A stretch of DNA of 64,000 bases from CAG-411 sp963643465. GTDB taxonomy: Bacteria > Bacillota > Clostridia > Lachnospirales > Lachnospiraceae. Where the stretch lies: contig CAVIJT010000012.1 of assembly GCA_963643465.1 (NCBI GenBank), positions 1 through 64,000 of the forward strand. Direction: 5' to 3'. The position numbers and the translations under genes are program-made. This document shows positions 33,383 to 41,283 of this stretch, piece by piece. The notes beneath the pieces were generated by a model that worked only from the letters and a program-made list of their open reading frames with translations, was not told the origin of the DNA and did no database searches. The number at the start of each line of letters is the position of its first letter. Position 1 is the stretch's first letter.

Positions 33383-35899
33383 ATGAAACAGTATCATGTG
33401 ACAGGGATGAGTTGTGCGGCGTGCAGTGCAAGAGTTGAGAAAGCGGTCAATGCAGTGGAAGGAGTAACAAGCTGTTCTGTAAGTTTGTTGACAAATTCCA
33501 TGGGCGTGGAAGGAAATGTGGATGAAGAGAAAATTATTCAAGCAGTAAAAGCTGCCGGATATGGAGCTTCCGTAAAGGGAAAAGAGGAAAAGAAACAGAG
33601 CAGTTCCTTTGAGGAAGAGGGTGACAAAGAACTGCAAACACTAAAGAAACGACTGGTGACATCTCTTGTGTTTCTCGTTGTACTTATGTATATTTCTATG
33701 GGACATATGATGTGGAATTGGCCTTTGCCAGAATATTTCTCTAAAAATCCTGTTGCTATGGGACTTTTACAGCTTTTATTGACCATTGCCATCATGGAAA
33801 TCAACCAACGATTTTTCGTTAGTGGGTTTCAGAGTTTATGGCATCGGGCACCTAATATGGACACATTGGTTGCGCTTGGTTCAGGTGCAGCGTTTGTGTA
33901 TAGCACATATGCCTTGTTTGCTATGACAGATGCACAGGTGCGTGGCGATCAAACTGCGGTTATGCACTATGTGCATGAGCTTTATTTTGAATCCGCAGCA
34001 ATGATACTAACGCTAATTACCGTTGGAAAAATGTTAGAATCCCGTTCTAAGGGGAAAACTACCAATGCGTTAAAAAGTCTTATGAAACTGGCAGCAAAAA
34101 GTGCTGTGGTTTTGCGGGATGGAAAAGAAACTATGGTTCCCATTGAGGAAGTCGTTGTGGATGATATTTTTCTAGTTCGTCCGGGAGAAAATATTCCAGT
34201 AGATGGCATCATTGTAGAGGGAAATAGTGCGATAAATGAAGCAGCCTTGACGGGAGAGAGCATTCCGGTAGATAAGGAAGTGGGAGATACGGTATCTGCG
34301 GCAACACTTAATCAGTCAGGTTTCCTAAAATGTCGAGCAACCAGAGTGGGGGAAGATACTACTCTTTCCAAAATCATACAAATGGTAAGTGATGCAGCAG
34401 CTTCTAAAGCACCAATTGCAAAAGTAGCAGATACCGTATCAGGAGTATTTGTTCCTGCCGTAATTACCATTGCGATTCTTACAATGGCGGTGTGGCTTCT
34501 TCTTGGGGAAAGCGTGGGATTTTCCCTTGCAAGAGGAATTTCTGTGCTTGTGATTAGTTGTCCATGTGCGCTTGGACTGGCTACTCCAGTGGCAATTATG
34601 GTAGGAAATGGCATGGGAGCAAAACATGGAATTTTATTTAAAACCGCAGTTTCCCTTGAACAGGCAGGGAAAACAGATATTGTTGTTATGGACAAAACCG
34701 GAACGATTACAAAAGGGGAACCAACGGTTACCGATGTGTTTCCAATGGAAGATGTTCCAATGGAAGAGTTATTGCTATGTGCCAATGCACTGGAACAAAA
34801 AAGTGAGCATCCCCTTGCTACTGCTATTGTAAAATATGCAGGAGAGCAGCAGATTCCAGTAAGGGAAGTCACCGAATTTACCGCTTTGCCGGGAAATGGG
34901 TTGCAGGCTTTTTGGGAAGGAGAGTGGTTGTTTGGAGGCAATGAGACATTTGTAGAAAAACAGGTGAAAATTTCTTCAAATATAAAAAGAAAAGCGGCAG
35001 AATTGGCGTCCCAAGGAAAGACACCACTGTTTTTTGGAAAAGGGGAAACACTTATCGGTATGATTGCTGTTTCCGATGTAATGAAAGAGGATAGCAAAGA
35101 GGCGATTGCTCAGTTGCAGAATATGGGGATTTCTGTAGTTATGCTGACTGGTGATAACGAGAAAACAGCAAACGCCATTGGAGAAAAAGCCGGTGTAGAT
35201 GAAGTCATAGCAGGTGTGCTCCCAGATGGAAAGGAACAAGTAATCAGAAACTTGCAAAAACAGGGAAGAGTGGTAATGGTAGGAGATGGAATCAACGACG
35301 CTCCTGCACTTACGAAAGCGGATGTGGGAATTGCCATTGGTGCAGGTGCGGATGTGGCAATTGATGCAGCAGATGTAGTTCTTGTAAAGAGTCAATTGAA
35401 AGACGTGCCAGCTGCCATTCGCCTTAGTCGGGCAACACTTCGAAATATTCACCAAAATTTATTTTGGGCATTTATTTATAATGTAATTGGAATTCCGTTG
35501 GCTGCTGGTATTTGGATACCAGTATTTGGCTGGAAATTAAATCCTATGTTTGGAGCAGCAGCCATGAGTTTATCAAGTTTTTGCGTCGTATCAAACGCTT
35601 TGCGGTTGAACCTTTGCAAAATTTATGATACAAAGAAAGATAGAAACAGAAAACAAAAAACAACCAACAGAAAAACGGAGGAAATCAAAATGGAAAAATT
35701 AATGAAAATTGAAGGTATGATGTGTGGACATTGTGAAGCAGCAGTGAAGAAGGAATTAGAACAGTTAGAGCAGGTAGATGAAGCAATTGTAAGCCATGAA
35801 ACGGGTACTGCAAAGGTGATTTTAAATAGTGAGCTTGCAGATGAGGTATTAAAAAAGACAGTGGAAGATAAAGATTATACAGTGACATCCATCCAGTAA
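33383..35899 (+). CDS. copA: Cu+ P1B-type ATPase with C-terminal CopZ-like domain
   Basis: An 838-aa copper exporter. N-terminal metal-binding domain with GMSCAAC (Cys 11 and 14); P1B membrane core with the CPC motif (ISCPCALGLATP); phosphorylation site DKTGTITKGEP; SEHPLATAI nucleotide-binding HP motif; GDGINDAPAL hinge. After the last membrane segments a Lys/Asn/Thr linker leads to a second heavy-metal domain with GMMCGHC (Cys 781 and 784). That second part looks like a complete CopZ chaperone fused in frame, with its own ribosome site at 35676-35681. AAGGAGG precedes the main start. Confidence 0.92.
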   Translation: MKQYHVTGMSCAACSARVEKAVNAVEGVTSCSVSLLTNSMGVEGNVDEEKIIQAVKAAGYGASVKGKEEKKQSSSFEEEGDKELQTLKKRLVTSLVFLVVLMYISMGHMMWNWPLPEYFSKNPVAMGLLQLLLTIAIMEINQRFFVSGFQSLWHRAPNMDTLVALGSGAAFVYSTYALFAMTDAQVRGDQTAVMHYVHELYFESAAMILTLITVGKMLESRSKGKTTNALKSLMKLAAKSAVVLRDGKETMVPIEEVVVDDIFLVRPGENIPVDGIIVEGNSAINEAALTGESIPVDKEVGDTVSAATLNQSGFLKCRATRVGEDTTLSKIIQMVSDAAASKAPIAKVADTVSGVFVPAVITIAILTMAVWLLLGESVGFSLARGISVLVISCPCALGLATPVAIMVGNGMGAKHGILFKTAVSLEQAGKTDIVVMDKTGTITKGEPTVTDVFPMEDVPMEELLLCANALEQKSEHPLATAIVKYAGEQQIPVREVTEFTALPGNGLQAFWEGEWLFGGNETFVEKQVKISSNIKRKAAELASQGKTPLFFGKGETLIGMIAVSDVMKEDSKEAIAQLQNMGISVVMLTGDNEKTANAIGEKAGVDEVIAGVLPDGKEQVIRNLQKQGRVVMVGDGINDAPALTKADVGIAIGAGADVAIDAADVVLVKSQLKDVPAAIRLSRATLRNIHQNLFWAFIYNVIGIPLAAGIWIPVFGWKLNPMFGAAAMSLSSFCVVSNALRLNLCKIYDTKKDRNRKQKTTNRKTEEIKMEKLMKIEGMMCGHCEAAVKKELEQLEQVDEAIVSHETGTAKVILNSELADEVLKKTVEDKDYTVTSIQ
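35690..35899 (+). CDS. possible independently translated CopZ-like copper chaperone
   Basis: Within copA, in the same frame, CGGAGGAAATCAAAATG at 35676-35692 is a near-ideal ribosome site and start. It would give a 69-aa protein beginning MEKLMKIEGMMCGHCEAAV, the size and pattern of stand-alone CopZ chaperones. The region just before it is an A-rich linker, as expected of a former intergenic spacer. The same DNA could thus give both a fused domain and a free chaperone. Only seen in sequence; no proof of internal initiation. Confidence 0.5.
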   Translation: MEKLMKIEGMMCGHCEAAVKKELEQLEQVDEAIVSHETGTAKVILNSELADEVLKKTVEDKDYTVTSIQ

Positions 35900-35916
35900 A
35901 AGGGAAGTGTTAAGTA

Positions 35917-35989
35917 GTTGCGAACTTAGATTTATACAATGATTTTTGTGCTATTGCATAAAAATATTGTATATGGAAAGGTTCGCAAT
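35917..35989. repeat. 73-nt long imperfect hairpin before pncB
   Basis: Three stacked stems: GTTGCGAAC (35917-35925) with GTTCGCAAT (35981-35989); ATACAAT (35934-35940) with ATTGTAT (35966-35972); ATTTTTGTG (35942-35950) with CATAAAAAT (35957-35965). The 8-nt gaps on each side form a symmetrical internal loop. It may end copA transcription, act as a leader RNA of pncB, or be a small mobile hairpin element. No T run follows. Confidence 0.6.
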
Positions 35990-36034
35990 TGCTTCATCTG
36001 GAAAAGCATATGAGAGGCAAATGGAGGGAAAGAA

Positions 36035-37483
36035 ATGAGAAATCTTAGCATGATGATGGACTTATATGAGCTTACTATGAGCAATGGGTATTTTTTAGAA
36101 GAACATAGAGATGTGCGTGTATCCTTTGACGTGTTTTATCGGAAAAATCCAGATGGGGGAGGATTTGCAATTTTTGCTGGGTTACAGCAGATTTTAGAGT
36201 ATATCAAAAACTTGCATTTCAGTAAAGAAGATGTGTCATATTTTCGAAAACTTGGCATATTTGCAGAAGAATTTTTGCAGTATTTAGAGAATTTTAAATT
36301 CAAAGGGGATATCTATGCTTTTCCAGAGGGAACGGTTATGTATCCCAATGAGCCAATTTTAACAGTAGTAGCACCACTAATTGATGCGCAGCTTATTGAG
36401 ACAGCCATTCTTGCCCAAGTAAATCATCAGTCCCTAATTGCTACAAAAGCAAGACGAATTGTGAAAGCAGCAGATGGAAGAGCGGTCAGTGATTTTGGAG
36501 CAAGACGAGCACATAATATGGATTCTGCTATTTATGGAGCAAGAGCCTGCTATATTGGAGGCGTGAATTCTACTGCTACAGTCCTTGCAGGGCAGATGTT
36601 TGATATTCCAGTAAGCGGAACGATGGCACATAGCTTTGTCATGTATTATAAAGATGAATATACTGCATTCCAAAAGTATGCAAAAACGTATCCAGATGCT
36701 ACAGTGCTTTTAGTAGATACTTATGATGTACTAAAAAGTGGTGTGCCAAATGCCATTCGGGTGGCAAAAGAAGTATTAGAGCCAATGGGCAAACGATTAA
36801 AAGGAATTCGTTTGGACAGTGGAGATTTGGCATATTTATCGAAAAAGGCAAGAAAAATGTTAGATGAGGCAGGGTTAGAGGACTGCATGATTGTGGCATC
36901 CAACAGTTTAGATGAATTTACCATTACCTCACTGATTCGACAGGGAGCCTGTATTGATAGCTTTGGTGTGGGAGAACGTATGATTACTGCAAAATCAGAA
37001 CCGGTATTTGGTGCAGTATACAAAATTTCCGGTGTGGAAACAGATGGGAAGTTTGAGCCTCGAATCAAAGTGTCAGAGAACATAGAAAAAATCACAAATC
37101 CCGGTCTTAAAAAAGTTTACCGTATTTATAATGAGGACGGAAAAGCAGTGGCAGATTTAATTGCAAAAGCAGACCAGAATATAGAAATAAGCAAGGCATT
37201 TCGTTATGTAGACCCGGAGGAACCTTGGAGAGTGCGATATTTTAAAAATTGTACTGCAAGACCTTTGTTACAGCAGGTGGTAAAAGAGGGAAACATCATA
37301 TATAAAGAAAAGACTTTGCAGGAAATTGCAGATTTTGTGAGAATGCAATTGTCAGAGGAAATCTGGGAAGAGGAACAGCGTTTTGAAAATCCCCATAAAC
37401 ACTACTTAGACATGACACCGGAATATTACGAGATGAAAATGACACTTTTACAGGAGATTACCAACAAAGTAGAAGAACCATAA
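36035..37483 (+). CDS. pncB: nicotinate phosphoribosyltransferase
   Basis: A 482-aa enzyme forming nicotinate mononucleotide from nicotinate and PRPP, in NAD salvage. YELTMSNGYF near the start, SDFGARRAHNMDSAIYGARA and VSGTMAHSFVM (catalytic region) and GIRLDSGDLAYLSKKAR are family motifs. Length fits the long bacterial class. AGGGAAAG precedes the ATG. It stands alone between a long hairpin and a terminator. Confidence 0.92.
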   Translation: MRNLSMMMDLYELTMSNGYFLEEHRDVRVSFDVFYRKNPDGGGFAIFAGLQQILEYIKNLHFSKEDVSYFRKLGIFAEEFLQYLENFKFKGDIYAFPEGTVMYPNEPILTVVAPLIDAQLIETAILAQVNHQSLIATKARRIVKAADGRAVSDFGARRAHNMDSAIYGARACYIGGVNSTATVLAGQMFDIPVSGTMAHSFVMYYKDEYTAFQKYAKTYPDATVLLVDTYDVLKSGVPNAIRVAKEVLEPMGKRLKGIRLDSGDLAYLSKKARKMLDEAGLEDCMIVASNSLDEFTITSLIRQGACIDSFGVGERMITAKSEPVFGAVYKISGVETDGKFEPRIKVSENIEKITNPGLKKVYRIYNEDGKAVADLIAKADQNIEISKAFRYVDPEEPWRVRYFKNCTARPLLQQVVKEGNIIYKEKTLQEIADFVRMQLSEEIWEEEQRFENPHKHYLDMTPEYYEMKMTLLQEITNKVEEP

Positions 37484-37541
37484 TGTTTCTAAAACAATGT
37501 GTGACATGGTACATTGGGGTTAAAATGAGTATAAAGTTTTT

Positions 37542-37570
37542 GGCGTAGCCTCCACTGCGCCTTATTTTAT
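37542..37570 (+). terminator. probable terminator of pncB
   Basis: GGCGTAG (37542-37548) pairs with CTGCGCC (37555-37561) with one G-U pair and a 6-nt loop, followed by TTATTTTAT. Confidence 0.6.
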
Positions 37571-37620
37571 CATTGGGAAATTGTATGTTTATGCAATTTT
37601 TTTGTAGCAACAGCCCAGCA

Positions 37621-37645
37621 AGTAGGAGTCAGCCTACTGGATTAA
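37621..37645. repeat. 25-bp dispersed repeat, copy 2
   Basis: Identical to 22457-22481 except for one base (A in place of G at position 11). The GTAGG/CCTAC hairpin is kept. It lies between pncB and ppk. Confidence 0.6.
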
Positions 37646-37670
37646 AACCTTTTCTGTTTGTTTGGTATGA

Positions 37671-37721
37671 TTTACGCGATTTTTACTAAGAATATACATG
37701 TAGAGGATAGATCATTTTACA
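37671..37721 (+). promoter_or_regulatory. possible Pho-box-like repeats before ppk
   Basis: TTTACG (37671-37676), TTTACT (37682-37687, 11 bp on) and TTTACA (37716-37721, 34 bp on). The first spacing equals that of the strong Pho boxes at pstS, the second Na/Pi gene and 55205; the last is one helical turn further. Polyphosphate kinase is a known phosphate-regulon member in other bacteria. Confidence 0.4.
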
Positions 37722-37735
37722 TAAAAAGGAATAGG

Positions 37736-37822
37736 ATGAAAGATAATTCGGGGCTGTGGCAAAAGAGAAAACAGATACGGGATATGTATGAAAAAGGAAA
37801 CTGTAAGGCACACTATAAGTAG
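37736..37822 (+). CDS. possible 28-aa small protein upstream of ppk
   Basis: AAAAAGGAATAGG then ATG starts 28 codons: MKDNSGLWQKRKQIRDMY and EKGNCKAHYK, ending TAG. Basic, Lys/Arg-rich, no membrane segment. The ribosome site is good but the frame is short and could be chance. It would share the ppk transcript. The remainder of 37484-37886 holds only the terminator, repeat and Pho-like elements listed separately. Confidence 0.35.
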   Translation: MKDNSGLWQKRKQIRDMYEKGNCKAHYK

Positions 37823-37886
37823 TGGGAAAAGGAACCGAGGTTAAACGGTAATACAAAAGCCGAAACAGTAGAAGTGGAGGAAAGTG

Positions 37887-39950
37887 ATGAAGAAAAAGAA
37901 ATGTTATACAAACAGAGAATTATCTTGGTTGCAATTTAATGAGAGAGTTCTGGAAGAGGCTGGGAATCCAAGAGTCCCATTGGCAGAACGATTGACATTT
38001 GCATCTATTTTTCAAAGTAATCTGGATGAATTTTTTATGGTGCGAGTGGGAACATTGATGGTGCAAATGCACGCAAAAGAAAAAATTTGCGAAAACAAAA
38101 CGGGGTTAAGCAGCAAGGAACAGGTAGCGAAAATTTTAGAACAGACGGAAACGCTTGAGAAAAAGAAGGCGAAAATTTATGAACAGATTATGGGGGAATT
38201 GGAGCCACATGGCATTCGTATTATTAATTTTAACAAACTTTCGAACGAAGAGGGAAAGCTGTTAGAAACATATTTTGATCATCAGATTATGCCATTTTTG
38301 TCTCCTATGCTGATTGATAAGCAACAACCTTTCCCATTTTTAAATAATAAAGAGTTGTATGCAGTAGTCACATTAAAGAGTAAGGGCGGAAGAAAGAAAA
38401 TTGGGATTGTACCTTGTACAAACAGTGTATTTAAACGTTTGATTGAAATACCCACCAGACCGGGAACTTTTATGATTTCCGAGGAGTTGATTTTGCATTT
38501 TGTGGCAAAACTATATCCCAAATATCATGTGGTAGAAAAGTCTGTTATGCGTCTTACAAGAAATGCAGATATCGATGAAGTGGATGTGTATGACGAAGAT
38601 TTGGATTATCGTGGTATTATGGAACAGTTGATTCAAAAGCGAAAGCGGTTGAGTCCTGTTCGTTTGGAACTTTCCAGAGAAATCAGCAAAGAGGCAAAAA
38701 CGGAACTTTGCAAATATCTGGATTTGAAAAAAGAGTATGTGATACAGGTGAAAACACCCTTAGAGTTATCTTATGTATTCCAGATTCAAACTTATTTAAA
38801 GAGCAAAGAGGGAAACAGCAAACTGTTTTACGAAAAACGAACACCACGTATGACTCCTGCCATATCAAAAAAAGAAAGCATTATGGATCAGATCGGGAAA
38901 AAAGATTTGCTTCTTTCTTTTCCTTATGAGAGTATGACTCCTTTTTTGGATATGCTTCATGAGGCAGCAGAGGACGAGAACGTAGTTTCTATTAAGATGA
39001 CCTTGTACCGTGTGGCGGCAAGAAGTAAGATTATTGATTCGCTTATTCTTGCAGCGGAGAATGGAAAAGAAGTAGTAGTTTTGGTGGAACTTCGCGCTCG
39101 TTTTGATGAAGAACATAATATTGAGACTTCCAGAAAGTTAGAAGAAGCAGGTTGTCGGATTCTTTATGGACTAGGAAATTATAAAGTACATTCGAAATTA
39201 TGTCAGATTACAAGAAAACACAAAGATGGGATTCAGTATATTACTCAGATTGGAACGGGAAATTATAATGAAAAGACTTCAGAGTTATATACGGACTTGT
39301 CTCTTATTACGGCAAATCAGGAATTGGGGCGTGAAGCAGCTGAGATTTTCCAAAGTCTTCTTTTAGGAGAAACTATGGAGTCTACCAGACATTTTCTTGT
39401 GGCACCTCACTGCCTGCAAAATAAGGTGCTTGATAAGATGGATGAGGAAATTGAAAAAGCACAGGCAGGACAACCTGCCTACATTGGAGCAAAAATCAAT
39501 TCCCTTACAGATAAGACTATTATTAAAAAATTAATTCAGGCATCTCAGGCTGGTGTAAAGATTGAGCTTATTGTGCGGGGAATTTGTTGTTTAGTTCCTA
39601 AAGTGAAAGATTATACAGAAAATATAACCATTATTAGTATTGTGGGACGTTTTTTGGAGCATTCCCGCATTTACCGATTTGGAGTGGGTGAAGAGGAAGA
39701 AATATATATATCCTCAGCCGATTTCATGACAAGAAATACTCTTCGCCGTGTGGAAGTTGCTGCACCTATTTATGATAAAGACTTGAAAAAGCGCATTGGT
39801 GATATGTTTGATTTGATGATGCGTGATGATGAAAAAGGAAAGGAGCAGGACAACAAGCGAAACTATAACCAAAGAGAAATAAACGAAGAAAAATTAAATT
39901 CTCAAGAGTGGTTTTATCAGCAGGCTTACGATGCAATAGAGGATATATAG
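37887..39950 (+). CDS. ppk1: polyphosphate kinase 1
   Basis: A 687-aa enzyme that makes polyphosphate from ATP reversibly. N-terminal YTNRELSWLQFNERVLEEA is the family opening; SNLDEFFMVRVG follows. The autophosphorylated His is in LGNYKVHSKLCQITRK, and the second conserved His is in FLEHSRIYRFG. ATG at 37887 is chosen over the GTG 3 nt earlier, given GGAGG at 37876-37880. It ends 10 bp before the phosphofructokinase gene, so both are probably in one operon. TTTACA-type repeats lie upstream. Confidence 0.93.
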   Translation: MKKKKCYTNRELSWLQFNERVLEEAGNPRVPLAERLTFASIFQSNLDEFFMVRVGTLMVQMHAKEKICENKTGLSSKEQVAKILEQTETLEKKKAKIYEQIMGELEPHGIRIINFNKLSNEEGKLLETYFDHQIMPFLSPMLIDKQQPFPFLNNKELYAVVTLKSKGGRKKIGIVPCTNSVFKRLIEIPTRPGTFMISEELILHFVAKLYPKYHVVEKSVMRLTRNADIDEVDVYDEDLDYRGIMEQLIQKRKRLSPVRLELSREISKEAKTELCKYLDLKKEYVIQVKTPLELSYVFQIQTYLKSKEGNSKLFYEKRTPRMTPAISKKESIMDQIGKKDLLLSFPYESMTPFLDMLHEAAEDENVVSIKMTLYRVAARSKIIDSLILAAENGKEVVVLVELRARFDEEHNIETSRKLEEAGCRILYGLGNYKVHSKLCQITRKHKDGIQYITQIGTGNYNEKTSELYTDLSLITANQELGREAAEIFQSLLLGETMESTRHFLVAPHCLQNKVLDKMDEEIEKAQAGQPAYIGAKINSLTDKTIIKKLIQASQAGVKIELIVRGICCLVPKVKDYTENITIISIVGRFLEHSRIYRFGVGEEEEIYISSADFMTRNTLRRVEVAAPIYDKDLKKRIGDMFDLMMRDDEKGKEQDNKRNYNQREINEEKLNSQEWFYQQAYDAIEDI

Positions 39951-39960
39951 GAGGAGAATC

Positions 39961-41037
39961 ATGTTAAGAATTGGAATGCTAACTAGCGGAGGAGATTGCC
40001 AGGCGTTAAATGCAGCCATGCGTGGCGTGGTAAAAACGTTATATGAGAATCAGAAAGAAGTAAAAATTATCGGCTTCGAAGATGGATACAAAGGCTTAGT
40101 TTATGGAAAATATAGAGAATTAAGTGATAAAGATTTTTCTGGTATATTAACCCTTGGAGGAACTATTTTGGGTTCTTCTCGTATGCCATTTAAAAAAATG
40201 GATCAGCCAGACGAAAATGGGCTTGATAAAGTGCAGGCAATGGTGGATAATTATAAGAAATTAGAGTTAGATTGTTTGGTGATTTTAGGAGGAAATGGAA
40301 CGCACAAGACAGCAAATTTACTCCGCACCAAAGGATTACATGTAGTAACACTTCCTAAGACCATTGATAACGATATTTGGGGAACGGATATGACATTTGG
40401 CTTTCAAAGTGCAGTAGATATAGCTACCAATGCCATTGATTGTATTCACACAACAGCAGCATCCCATGGACGTATCTTTATTGTGGAAGTGATGGGGCAT
40501 AAAGTTGGATGGATGACCTTGCATGCAGGAATTGCAGGTGGGGCGGATATTATTTTGATACCGGAAATTCCATATGACATTGACCGGATCGTAGAGGCAA
40601 TTAAACGAAGAAACGCAAAAGGGAAGCATTTTACCATTCTTGCAGTGGCAGAAGGTGCTATTTCAAAAGAGGATTCGATGCTTTCTAAAAAAGAGCGAAA
40701 GGAACGAAGAAAAAGTAAAAAATATCCTTCCATTTCTTATGAGATTGCAGATCAGATTTTTGAGCGAACAGGTATGGAAATTCGAATTACAGTGCCGGGA
40801 CACACACAAAGAGGTGGTTCTCCTTGTCCATATGATAGAGTATTGGCTACTAGATTTGGAGCGGCAGCAGCCAGACTTATTTTAGATGAAAATTATGGAA
40901 ATATGGTCGGAATTGTAGACAATCAGATTGTGCCTGTCCCACTAGAAGAAGTAGCTGGAAAACTAAAGGAAATTGATCCCAATATGGATATTATTACGGA
41001 AACTAGGGATTTGGGTATTTCCTTTGGAGATAAGTAA
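39961..41037 (+). CDS. 6-phosphofructokinase (mixed-type, GGNG/PKTIDND)
   Basis: A 358-aa phosphofructokinase. MLTSGGDCQALNAA opens the fold; LGGNGTHKTA sits at the nucleotide site, PKTIDNDIWGTD at the active site, EVMGHKVGWM later. The Gly in the 'GGxG' position favours ATP over pyrophosphate, while PKTIDND is the form seen in pyrophosphate-type and group III enzymes. Asn replaces the usual Asp of GGDG. So the phosphoryl donor is uncertain. It follows ppk by 10 bp. GGAGGAG precedes the ATG. Confidence 0.88.
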   Translation: MLRIGMLTSGGDCQALNAAMRGVVKTLYENQKEVKIIGFEDGYKGLVYGKYRELSDKDFSGILTLGGTILGSSRMPFKKMDQPDENGLDKVQAMVDNYKKLELDCLVILGGNGTHKTANLLRTKGLHVVTLPKTIDNDIWGTDMTFGFQSAVDIATNAIDCIHTTAASHGRIFIVEVMGHKVGWMTLHAGIAGGADIILIPEIPYDIDRIVEAIKRRNAKGKHFTILAVAEGAISKEDSMLSKKERKERRKSKKYPSISYEIADQIFERTGMEIRITVPGHTQRGGSPCPYDRVLATRFGAAAARLILDENYGNMVGIVDNQIVPVPLEEVAGKLKEIDPNMDIITETRDLGISFGDK

Positions 41038-41148
41038 AGAATTAAAATCTGCTTTGTGAGGCTGCACAAAACATTCATCTAAAAATAGAATTCACACGCT
41101 CATAGATGCAAAGTAAAACAATTATAGTCTGCTTACTGAAAAAAAGGC

Positions 41149-41176
41149 TTGGAATTTTGCGGATTTTCGGTATAAT
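41149..41176 (+). promoter_or_regulatory. promoter of glgA
   Basis: TTGGAA (41149-41154), a 16-nt spacer and TATAAT (41171-41176), about 108 bp before the start. A CTCTATA/TATAGAG hairpin lies in the leader near 41198-41220. Nothing else is visible in 41038-41148. Confidence 0.6.
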
Positions 41177-41283
41177 GGAAGTTGGAATTTTTTTTACTCT
41201 ATAGGTTTATCTTATAGAGCAAAGAATGTGTTCTACTGGGTGGTTATTTTGCGCCCAAATGATTGATATGAAGGGTGATGAAT

